Of a DNA stretch of 64,000 bases, positions 25,007 through 32,507 are shown one piece after another. Each line of letters opens with the position of its first letter. The stretch's first letter is position 1. The position numbers and the translations under genes are program-made. A model generated the notes under the pieces. The model searched no databases and was not told the DNA's origin. It saw only the letters and a program-made list of their open reading frames with translations. This DNA is from UASB124 sp041662445 (GTDB lineage Bacteria; Babelota; Babeliae; Babelales; RVW-14): the NCBI GenBank assembly GCA_041662445.1, contig JBAZSL010000004.1, positions 37,769 through 101,768 of the forward strand, in the 5' to 3' direction.

Positions 25007-25920
25007 TTACCGGTGGTGCCGGTTTTATTGGTTCTCACCTTGTCGAAAAGTTGGTTACCCTGGGAGCGCGCGTCACCGTTCTTGATAATTTCACCACTGG
25101 ATCACTGAATAATCTTAAAGCCATCGTACACAACATCAACATAATGTATGCCGATGTTCGATCTACCTATAGTTGCCTTAGAGCAACACTTAATCAGGAT
25201 ATAGTTTTCCATCTTGCAGCTCTTATTTCAGTTCCAGAGTCAGTAAAAAATCCTGCTCTCTGTTATGCCATCAACGTTGATGGCACCAAAAACATACTTG
25301 ATGCATGCAAAAAAAACGTTATCTCTACCGTGGTCTACTCATCGTCATCAGCGGTCTATGGCACCAACAATGGCGTCTGCAGCGAAACTGACGAACCATG
25401 CCCACAGTCTCCCTATGCCATAAGCAAATACCGCGGCGAGCAATTGTGCAAACAGTTCACCCGTGACCATGGTATGAATACGGCAATTTTACGCTATTTT
25501 AATGTCTATGGTGAACGTCAAAACCCCAACGGCCCCTATGCAGCAGTACGATCAAAATTTGCCCAACTCTTACGTACCAGCCAACCACTTACCATTTATG
25601 GCGACGGGAAACAAACCAGAGATTTTATTCACATATCACCTGTTGTTGAGGCAAATTTAGCTGCCGGTATGTGTAGCACCCTTTACGGTGAAATCTTTAA
25701 CGTTGCTTCGGGCACAAGTATGAACCTACTTGATTTGATTACTCAGCTCGAAAAGGAAATGGGAAACCGCCACGTATCAATCGTTTTTCAACCAACACGT
25801 CTTGGCGACATTGAACATTCGCAAGCAAAGACTGAAAAGCTTCAACAGCTTTTACAAAACTCTCTCAGCCAAAACGCCCCCACGATATGGCAACAAACCC
25901 AAAAAACTGCTACTCTTTAA
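24964..25920 (+). CDS. NAD-dependent sugar-nucleotide epimerase/dehydratase (GalE-like)
   Basis: 318 residues from ATG 24964, which has AAGGAG 8 bases upstream; the frame overlaps the oxidoreductase gene by 43 bases. Short-chain dehydrogenase features of the extended type: NAD motif VTGGAGFIGSHLVE, VFHLAALISVPESVKNP, catalytic serine in YSSSSAVYG, and the YAISKYRGEQ tyrosine/lysine pair. LRYFNVYGERQNPNGPYAAV and YGDGKQTRDFIH follow the UDP-glucose/GlcNAc 4-epimerase pattern. It likely converts a UDP-hexose for surface glycan synthesis. Overlap with the FAD enzyme suggests they act in one pathway. Confidence 0.92.
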   Translation: MEAQQRFYAGKRILVTGGAGFIGSHLVEKLVTLGARVTVLDNFTTGSLNNLKAIVHNINIMYADVRSTYSCLRATLNQDIVFHLAALISVPESVKNPALCYAINVDGTKNILDACKKNVISTVVYSSSSAVYGTNNGVCSETDEPCPQSPYAISKYRGEQLCKQFTRDHGMNTAILRYFNVYGERQNPNGPYAAVRSKFAQLLRTSQPLTIYGDGKQTRDFIHISPVVEANLAAGMCSTLYGEIFNVASGTSMNLLDLITQLEKEMGNRHVSIVFQPTRLGDIEHSQAKTEKLQQLLQNSLSQNAPTIWQQTQKTATL

Positions 25921-25951
25921 AGGTCTTTTACATAAATTTTCTGCCCTTTAT

Positions 25952-26033
25952 GCCGAAGTGGTGAAATTGGTAGACACGCTAGGTTCAGGGTCTAGTCCTG
26001 CAAGGGGTAGGGGTTCGAGTCCCCTCTTCGGCA
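25952..26033 (+). tRNA. tRNA-Leu (anticodon CAG)
   Basis: 82 bases, class II: acceptor GCCGAAG with CTTCGGC, anticodon loop TTCAGGG, variable arm CCTGCAAGGGG, T arm with GGTTCGAGTCC, discriminator A and no encoded CCA. It lies between the epimerase and dnaJ genes. Confidence 0.95.
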
Positions 26034-26138
26034 TTATATCTTCAAAAATAAAGCGTTTATTGAAGAGCAAAGACCTTAAAGATATACTTTAACGATTACG
26101 CGGAATATTCAGCATATAACAAAGAATTTGGACCTTGT

Positions 26139-27263
26139 ATGACCACTAAAAGAGATTACTACGAAGTTCTTGGCGTTGAACGCAAAGCCTTGCCGGATGA
26201 TATCAAAAAGGCCTATCGCAAATTGGCGCTCCAGTACCATCCTGACCGCAATCCTAATAACAAAGAAGCTGAGGCAAAGTTCCGCGAGGCAACTGAGGCT
26301 TACGAGGTTCTTTCAGATACCAACAAACGTCAGCAATACGACCAGTTCGGCCACGCCGCCACCCAAGGTGCTGCAGGGCATTATGACAACATGGAAGACA
26401 TTTTTGAAAGCTTTGGCGATATTTTTGAAAATCTTTTTGGTAGCCAAGGTGGACGCCGTCAGGCCAAACGCTCTGCGCCGACAGCTCAACGCGGCCATGA
26501 CCTTTCACAAAATATCAGCATTACGCTTAAAGAATCATACCTCGGATGTCAAAAAGAGATTCGCATTTATCATTTTCAGCCATGTGAACTTTGTAAGGGC
26601 AATGGTTGCAAGGAAGGCAGCAAGCCAAGCATATGTTCAACCTGCGGTGGCAGCGGCACTATTTTGCACCGTCAGGGATTTTTCACGCTGAGCCAGCCCT
26701 GTTCCACCTGTCACGGGCAGGGGTTTAGAATCACCAATCCATGTTCAGAGTGCAAAGGCCAATCACGTATCCAACGGCATGAAAAGCTTATGGTTTCTAT
26801 CCCTGCGGGCATTTACCATGGAGCAGAGCTCCGCATCCTGGGCAAAGGAGATGCAGGAGTTTTTGGGGGAACTTCAGGAGATCTGTATTTAACCCTCGAT
26901 GTCCAGCAAGACAAAGCTTTTTCGCGCAAAAATAATGATTTAGTCACCATCCTCAATCTCACTTACCCACAATTGGTTTTGGGCAGTCAGATTGAAATCG
27001 AAAATCTTGATGGATCCAAGGAAAGTATCAAAATTCCACGCGGATGCCCGGTGGGCAAAGAAATTGTCGTTGAGAACAAAGGCTTTGCCAAGCTACGCGG
27101 TTCTGGGCGTGGTAACCTTGTTATTATCACCAACTGCGATATTCCAACCAAAATGGACGACCCTACCAAGACGGCTCTTTTGACGTACGCAGAAAAGTTG
27201 GGCAATGCTAGTCAGCAAAGTTCTGGCGGCATCTCTGGCTTTTTCAAGCGTTTTCTTGGCTAA
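26139..27263 (+). CDS. dnaJ: Chaperone DnaJ
   Basis: 374 residues with all class I Hsp40 parts: J domain (DYYEVLGVERKALPDDIKKA, HPD at 34-36), a glycine/phenylalanine-rich link with FGDIFENLFG, four zinc repeats (CELCKGNG, CSTCGGSG, CSTCHGQG, CSECKGQS) and the two-part substrate-binding C-terminus (VSIPAGIYHGAELRILGKGD). DnaJ feeds clients to DnaK and stimulates its ATPase. The end FFKRFLG is copied, with the sequence after it, further downstream as direct repeats. No dnaK or grpE is in the window. Confidence 0.97.
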   Translation: MTTKRDYYEVLGVERKALPDDIKKAYRKLALQYHPDRNPNNKEAEAKFREATEAYEVLSDTNKRQQYDQFGHAATQGAAGHYDNMEDIFESFGDIFENLFGSQGGRRQAKRSAPTAQRGHDLSQNISITLKESYLGCQKEIRIYHFQPCELCKGNGCKEGSKPSICSTCGGSGTILHRQGFFTLSQPCSTCHGQGFRITNPCSECKGQSRIQRHEKLMVSIPAGIYHGAELRILGKGDAGVFGGTSGDLYLTLDVQQDKAFSRKNNDLVTILNLTYPQLVLGSQIEIENLDGSKESIKIPRGCPVGKEIVVENKGFAKLRGSGRGNLVIITNCDIPTKMDDPTKTALLTYAEKLGNASQQSSGGISGFFKRFLG

Positions 27264-27355
27264 GTTTCACCAAAAGTTTCCTTCTAAATACCAAGCTTTA
27301 CACGAGCGATTAAAGAATCGCTTTCTTGATTCTGCATATCAACCTATGCGAAACT
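27237..27355. repeat. dnaJ 3'-end repeat, copy A (native)
   Basis: This contains the last codons of dnaJ and about 92 bases after its stop, including the small stem AGAATC/GATTCT at 27314-27333, probably the dnaJ terminator. About 114 bases recur at 28773-28891 with about 16 mismatches by hand count, and the first 60 recur at 29976-30036. Confidence 0.85.
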
Positions 27356-27400
27356 AAGCTTATTGGGTGGTATCAAAAGTCAATATTTTGAAGGAGAAAT

Positions 27401-28717
27401 ATGGTACGCATATTACGCAGTTTTATCTTCGTATTGTGCTTCATCAATTTTCTACAAGCAGCAGGCGTAGATGTAGCCGTTTATGGGTTAACCGAAGAAG
27501 GCAAAATCTATTACCGCAAGGAAAAGGAGTGGGTCCTTCTCGATGATACAACACAATGGGCTCATATTGCCGCAGGAGCACATGGCCAGCTTTATGGCAT
27601 AACCCATGTACCATATCGAGCCGATGAGGATACTAACAAAGATTATCCAACCGCTGCCGATATAGAAAAGTGGCCAACACTTCTTGATGGTGGCGACATC
27701 TCATTAAGATTAGGTGTCTCCGTAGAAAATCCTATGGGTACTAGTTGGATAAAAATGCCATCACGAAAACTTACATATGGCAGGCTGGACCATTTTATCG
27801 GCGTAGCTGCAGGTCAAAACAGAGTCATAGCCTGCACCGTTCCTAAATATCGCGATGTCCTTATACGCTTCGATCCATTCGCTGGGGATGTAAATGCAAA
27901 TGCCGTAGCCCCATGGCAAGAGATCAAAGGAACCGCTTATGCTGTTGCTGTTGATCCTGTACAAGATACATCGTTTATCGTAGACGATTGGCAAAAATGG
28001 GCCGGAGGGAACACCTATAGTGCTGTTATAGGACATATCTATTCTCGTCCATATAGAGCAAGCGGTTGGAGGAACATATCTCCCTACTGCGAGGGCCATG
28101 TCACCATGGACAATATAAACCGACTAGATCAATATGTTGGCGAAGAAGGTTGGGGGAAAACGCTTCATGTGTGCGCCATCAATTCAAATATCATACAAAT
28201 TGCTGCAGGCAACAACACGCTCCTTGGCATTGGCAAAAACGGTTCGATTTTTGTCAATACCGATCCAGCCAATGATAAGTATACCTCGCTTGACCCAGCC
28301 CCTATTAGGCTGCCAGCCCTTTACTCCATGGTGAGTCAATCTCGCCCTTTTATCGCGGCAGGGGTTAGAAATGATGGAGCTAACGAGATTTGGCTTGTGC
28401 AACGACAAACCATTCAAATTATCCAACAACAGAATCAACTTTATTATGAAGGACAAACAACCAAAACAGCTTCTCAAGGATTTGTCACTGGACGAAATCT
28501 TGAAACGGCGTCATTTGTATTCCGTAGAAAAGGCACCGAAATTAACAACAAAACAGGATTTGGTTGGGAATTGATGTATAGCTCTATAGACACAACGCCA
28601 GAACAAAAGTTTATTTTTAAAGAAATTGCCATCGGCTCATTCAATCCTCCAAAAGCACCAACTATAAAAGATATAATGCAGAATTTTTTCAAGGCTCTGC
28701 CGAACAAACCCAAGTAA
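27401..28717 (+). CDS. Exported tectonin-like propeller protein
   Basis: 438 residues. AAGGAG 6 bases before ATG; signal peptide MVRILRSFIFVLCFINFLQA A. The mature part has tectonin-like blades: VAVYGLTEEGKIYYRKEKEW, AHIAAGAHGQLYGITHVP, ISLRLGVSVENPMGTSWIKM, IQIAAGNNTLLGIGKNGSIF and EIWLVQRQTIQ, alternating IAAG turns and W/Y-containing strands. It resembles the protein at 5649-6743, including the GxxxxNPxGTxW turn, but lacks the lysine-rich tail. Tectonin proteins bind glycans or lipids on surfaces. It is enclosed between copies A and B of the dnaJ-end repeat, which suggests it arrived by insertion at the dnaJ end. Confidence 0.78.
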   Translation: MVRILRSFIFVLCFINFLQAAGVDVAVYGLTEEGKIYYRKEKEWVLLDDTTQWAHIAAGAHGQLYGITHVPYRADEDTNKDYPTAADIEKWPTLLDGGDISLRLGVSVENPMGTSWIKMPSRKLTYGRLDHFIGVAAGQNRVIACTVPKYRDVLIRFDPFAGDVNANAVAPWQEIKGTAYAVAVDPVQDTSFIVDDWQKWAGGNTYSAVIGHIYSRPYRASGWRNISPYCEGHVTMDNINRLDQYVGEEGWGKTLHVCAINSNIIQIAAGNNTLLGIGKNGSIFVNTDPANDKYTSLDPAPIRLPALYSMVSQSRPFIAAGVRNDGANEIWLVQRQTIQIIQQQNQLYYEGQTTKTASQGFVTGRNLETASFVFRRKGTEINNKTGFGWELMYSSIDTTPEQKFIFKEIAIGSFNPPKAPTIKDIMQNFFKALPNKPK

Positions 28718-28727
28718 AGCCACTGCA

Positions 28728-28760
28728 GCGGTACCCCGGTTTTTCATACCGGGGTACCGC
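28728..28760 (+). terminator. Perfect 13-bp hairpin after tectonin-like gene
   Basis: GCGGTACCCCGGT pairs perfectly with ACCGGGGTACCGC around a 7-base loop TTTTCAT, 11 bases past the stop. There is no T-run after it, so it may stabilise the mRNA end or end transcription from either side. Confidence 0.55.
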
Positions 28761-28772
28761 ATGTAAAATTCA

Positions 28773-28891
28773 GGCGTTTTCAAACGTTTTCTTGGTTAGT
28801 TTTCATCAAAAATTTCTTTCTGAATATTAAGCCCTACAAGAGCGATCAAAGAATCGCTTTCTTGATTCTGCATATCAAGCTATGCGGCATT
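28773..28891. repeat. dnaJ 3'-end repeat, copy B
   Basis: A diverged direct copy of 27237-27355, still carrying the dnaJ end codons (reading VFKRFLG then stop) and the AGAATC/GATTCT stem. Its last bases overlap the end of the minus-strand protease gene. A run of about 31 bases around the stem is identical to copy A. Confidence 0.85.
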
Positions 28892-29842
28892 AAATTCGCT
28901 TTGAGCCGATGATGGGATTCCACCTAGATGGACATCATCAGGGTTGCATTGTTTTTCAGCATTTTTGAAATAATTTTTATATGTTTTTACAGCTTTACAT
29001 ATCGAAATTATCCATAGAGCAGCAAGGCTTATGCCACATACTGTGTAACAAATTTCCTGATTATTATTTTTTCCCAATAGATGTACCCACATTTTAGTTC
29101 CATCGGTTAGATCTGCTGTAGGCAAGAGTGTATACACAAAATATGCGGCTATAGATGAAATAATATTGGTAATGAAGATTAATTCAGAAATCATTTCAAT
29201 TTTTGATAAGCCCTTTTTTTGCAGTAACGTTTTGTAGGGAGAAAATGTATTCTTTATTGTCTGAAGAATTGATTTTGGCATTGTGTCTTCAAACTTAAAT
29301 GTATTAGCGAATAATCCTATGTACAAAACAAGCATTTGCACAAGACCTCCAGCTACTAAGAAGGGCACATATGCGCGCAAAGAACTTGGATCTTTGATTA
29401 GTTTTCCATTTTGGTCAAATAAAACCACACATTGAATCGGTAACAGCCCTGGCCAACCCTTGTGAAAATGCATATTGCCAATAGAAAAGCATAATGGGTT
29501 TGGGGTTTTTATTCCATTTTCCGCTTCTTTTGGGAGGCCACCTGGATTGATATGTATGTGGGGACTACATGCAGGATTAGCAATCTTAGCAACTGACGCA
29601 TGACCACATTCATGTAGTATGGATGATACGTAATCTAGGGCTGGCAAAAATACCCCGTTTTTTAATAACAAGTTAAGTACATCTTTGATCTTCTTGCTTT
29701 GGGGCGATACATCACGTTGTTTTGTAGTCCCCAATGAAGCAGCGATGCTTGATATAGAAATGTTACGCGAGGCACTATCCACATACGTAGTACTCAAAAT
29801 ACTCAACATGCACAATAAAAAAACTAGGCGCTTTGGAAACAT
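28880..29842 (-). CDS. Exported/membrane HExxH metalloprotease-like protein
   Basis: 320 residues. Signal peptide MFPKRLVFLLCMLSILSTTY VDSA. The motif SILHECGHASVAKI at about 75-88 is a zinc-binding HExxH within a helix, as in M50 (site-2 protease-like) enzymes, followed by at least three hydrophobic segments (VPFLVAGGLVQMLVLYIGLF; LIFITNIISSIAAYFVYTL; VCGISLAALWIISI). It shares FSIGxxHF and NxFxPxKT..QxKxLS with the broken gene at 61199-62086, so the two form a family. A second M50 motif (NxxPxxxxDG) is not evident. Proteolysis in or near the membrane is likely but unproven. It lies between copies B and C of the dnaJ-end repeat. Confidence 0.7.
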   Translation of the reverse strand: MFPKRLVFLLCMLSILSTTYVDSASRNISISSIAASLGTTKQRDVSPQSKKIKDVLNLLLKNGVFLPALDYVSSILHECGHASVAKIANPACSPHIHINPGGLPKEAENGIKTPNPLCFSIGNMHFHKGWPGLLPIQCVVLFDQNGKLIKDPSSLRAYVPFLVAGGLVQMLVLYIGLFANTFKFEDTMPKSILQTIKNTFSPYKTLLQKKGLSKIEMISELIFITNIISSIAAYFVYTLLPTADLTDGTKMWVHLLGKNNNQEICYTVCGISLAALWIISICKAVKTYKNYFKNAEKQCNPDDVHLGGIPSSAQSEFNAA

Positions 29843-29975
29843 AGGTAATTCCTCTTAGTTACAAATAACAGGGCGCAAATAGTATCACAGGATTTCCGGC
29901 TAAGCAATATTCATGCTGGAGATGCAAAAACTCGAATTTTCTACACAACCTAATTAAGACAACTTGTGCATAGTT

Positions 29976-30036
29976 ATTTTTTCAAACGCTTTCCTGGTTA
30001 ATTTTCACTAAAAATTTCTCTCTGAATATCAAGTTT
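29976..30036. repeat. dnaJ 3'-end repeat, copy C (partial)
   Basis: About 60 bases match the first half of copies A and B, beginning with the dnaJ end codons (FFKRFPG, stop) and then AATTTCTCTCTGAATATCAA. The second half has diverged or been lost. It lies in the 295-base gap before the first MutS-like gene; the rest of that gap shows no gene. Confidence 0.7.
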
Positions 30037-30137
30037 TGAGCGCTCCAACAACATTATTGCAGCATATGCGCATTGTGTTACACTGAACGCCTTTGTTAAT
30101 CATCTTACACACCATTTGCTACGGGGCCTTCACAACA

Positions 30138-32507
30138 ATGTGCTTCTCCACAACCAAAACTCGTTGCGCGCGCATACTGCTTCTCGCGTTGTACGTGCTT
30201 ATACACCAGCCACTCTTCTGCGCTGAACCAGAACAGGCACAGCCTTCAACACCATCATCGTATGAAAAGCTGGCACAGGCCTACCTGCCATCACTCGTCA
30301 AAGAAGCGCAAGCAGAAAAGCTATCCGAGGAAGAACGTCAAAAAAAGATTAATGCGCTGCTTCGAAAAAAGGGCTCTAAAGGTGTTTTGAAAGAATCTAA
30401 CCTCAATGCCCCAGCAGTTGGCGAAATTGAAAAGCTTGAACTCATTTACAACCTCATGCACGAGCATGCTCAATCATGCCCAACACTCACTAATAACGTT
30501 GTGCATGATCTCGAAATATTTTGTGGAGGCCCCTCTGATCTTAAAGATCATGTATTCGGTGCCATTGATCACACCACCACCGCATTCGGCAAAGTTGAAT
30601 TGCAACGCATGTTGCTTGAACCAAAAACGGATGTTGCAGAGCTCAGAGCTCGCCAAGATATTATTAAAACACTGATCAAAAATCCCGCTCTGGTAAAAAA
30701 AATTGAAGCCTCCCTGCAACAAATCAAGGCTGCTGAAAGCGAACTGTTGTGGTTCTGGAAGCAGATGGATGAAACAACTGAACAATTTTTTGATCAGGTT
30801 TATTTCGGCAAAACACTCGGCATAAGTTTTTCGGGGCTCAATACAAGCTCAACCGCCACTAATGCTGCAGCCATGTGGACAGAGTTTGGAAGTACGTTGT
30901 GGTGGAGTGTTGGGTTGCCCCTCTGTTTAGCTGCTGCAGCCGAACTCTGGTTGATACACTTACGCAAAGAACACAACTATAACTATGAAGCGCTACCGGA
31001 GGAAGTTAAGACTTTCGTAGAAGCAGTAAAAGGCCTTTCTCCAACGTCAGAGAATGATAAAGAATATCAGCGACTAGTCAAAGCTGCGAGTAATCTTTCG
31101 TACGGATATCCAGACAAACTCTCCAGCCTTATGAAGGTAGAGAGCATATTTTCCACCATTCCCAATGCATCATTTCCATCTGTAGCTGCTGCACTACAAG
31201 ACCCATCATTATTGAAAATTTACAAAACCATATTTATTGTGGTTTTCGACTTCTACACAAAATGGTTCCCTAATTTCTGTAGAACAGACAAAGTAGCTCC
31301 TTCAATTGAGAAAGCTATTATTGGGGGGTTTATCTTTACCCCTTTACTCGGCTGCTGCGTACTCATAAAGGGGAATATCAGCTCCGCACGTCACTTCAAC
31401 GCGGTAAGCAACATCATTCATGCAAAAATGATTAAGGCTGCTTCTTATTTTGACGCGACTGGTGAACTCATCAAGATCATGTCCACCGATAACGCTCTGA
31501 GCAAAATGCTCGTGGATACTACCACACAAGCAAAAGCTCGTTCTTCCGAACAAGAAGCTCAACTTAAAGAACTTTTACGGCTCATGGACACCTCAACGCT
31601 GCATAGCAATCCATCATTTTTTTCGATCAAGGGACGTCCTCTTGCCGCCTTCAAACTTATGCAAAACACTAAAAATGAATTTGCGGGCGTTCTGCAACTC
31701 GCCGGCAAGCTTGATGCATATCTTTCTCTTGCCAAGCTCTATTGCAGCAATCCGTGGGGCCGCTATTGCTTTGTTGATTATGTAACTAATTCGGCAATAC
31801 CCTACCTCAAAATTGATGATTTCTGGCACCCTATGCTCAACCCAAATAAAGTTGTCGCTAACAGTATTGAACTCGGCGCAACAAGTGGCGCGCGCAATGC
31901 TGTTATCACCGGTCCAAATGCTGGCGGTAAATCAACTGCTCTTAAGTCAATCGTGCTTGCTATTATTATGGCGCAAACGCTTGGCATCGCACCGGCTCGC
32001 ACAATGAAGCTTACGCCATTCGTCCAAACTGGAGCCTATCTCAACATTGCCGATGCCATTGGTAAAGAGTCGCTCTATCAGGCTGAAATGAATCGTGCAC
32101 AAGCGTTGCTTAATTCAATTAACGCTCTCAAGCCGGGTGAATTTAGCTTCGTCATCATGGATGAAATTTTCACCGGAACCAACCCTGAAGAAGGTTCTGC
32201 AGGAGCCTTCGGTATTGCTACATGCCTTGCATCGCTACCACAAAGCATGTGTTTGATTGCCACACATTACAAACAGCTTACCGGGCTTGAAAAGGCCGCT
32301 GATCATAGTTTCAAAAACTACAAAGTGAGTGTAGTTATTCATCCAGATGGAAAAATAACCCCAACGTATATCTTGGATGCCGGTATTGCTGATCAAAAGA
32401 TTGCTTTACAATTGCTCACAAATGCCGGCTTCAACAACAAGGTTTTGCAAGCAGCAAAAGATGCCATGAATAGTCAAAAGTCCCAAAACCATAAGGAGCT
32501 CTCATGA
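30138..32507 (+). CDS. MutS-like ATPase with export signal and membrane insert, copy 1
   Basis: 789 residues from ATG 30138 (an upstream TTG at 30093 is less likely, judging from copy 2). A signal sequence (RCARILLLALYVLIHQPLFC A) opens it. MutS core domain follows at about 140-235 (AIDHTTTAFGKVELQRMLLE; LRARQDIIKTLI), then an insert with two hydrophobic helices at about 251-275 and 393-413 where MutS has its clamp, then the rest of the core (AGKLDAYLSLAKLY) and the ATPase domain: Walker A GPNAGGKST at 592-600, Walker B VIMDEIFTGTNPEEG near 672, ATHYKQL. There is no mismatch-binding domain I and no Smr nuclease domain. MutS ATPases act on DNA in the cytosol; an exported or membrane one is unusual. 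Function unknown. Confidence 0.85.
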   Translation: MCFSTTKTRCARILLLALYVLIHQPLFCAEPEQAQPSTPSSYEKLAQAYLPSLVKEAQAEKLSEEERQKKINALLRKKGSKGVLKESNLNAPAVGEIEKLELIYNLMHEHAQSCPTLTNNVVHDLEIFCGGPSDLKDHVFGAIDHTTTAFGKVELQRMLLEPKTDVAELRARQDIIKTLIKNPALVKKIEASLQQIKAAESELLWFWKQMDETTEQFFDQVYFGKTLGISFSGLNTSSTATNAAAMWTEFGSTLWWSVGLPLCLAAAAELWLIHLRKEHNYNYEALPEEVKTFVEAVKGLSPTSENDKEYQRLVKAASNLSYGYPDKLSSLMKVESIFSTIPNASFPSVAAALQDPSLLKIYKTIFIVVFDFYTKWFPNFCRTDKVAPSIEKAIIGGFIFTPLLGCCVLIKGNISSARHFNAVSNIIHAKMIKAASYFDATGELIKIMSTDNALSKMLVDTTTQAKARSSEQEAQLKELLRLMDTSTLHSNPSFFSIKGRPLAAFKLMQNTKNEFAGVLQLAGKLDAYLSLAKLYCSNPWGRYCFVDYVTNSAIPYLKIDDFWHPMLNPNKVVANSIELGATSGARNAVITGPNAGGKSTALKSIVLAIIMAQTLGIAPARTMKLTPFVQTGAYLNIADAIGKESLYQAEMNRAQALLNSINALKPGEFSFVIMDEIFTGTNPEEGSAGAFGIATCLASLPQSMCLIATHYKQLTGLEKAADHSFKNYKVSVVIHPDGKITPTYILDAGIADQKIALQLLTNAGFNNKVLQAAKDAMNSQKSQNHKELS

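Noticed and set aside
25802..26092. Plus-strand frame across tRNA-Leu(CAG)
   Set aside because: It overlaps a clear tRNA and the epimerase gene in another frame.
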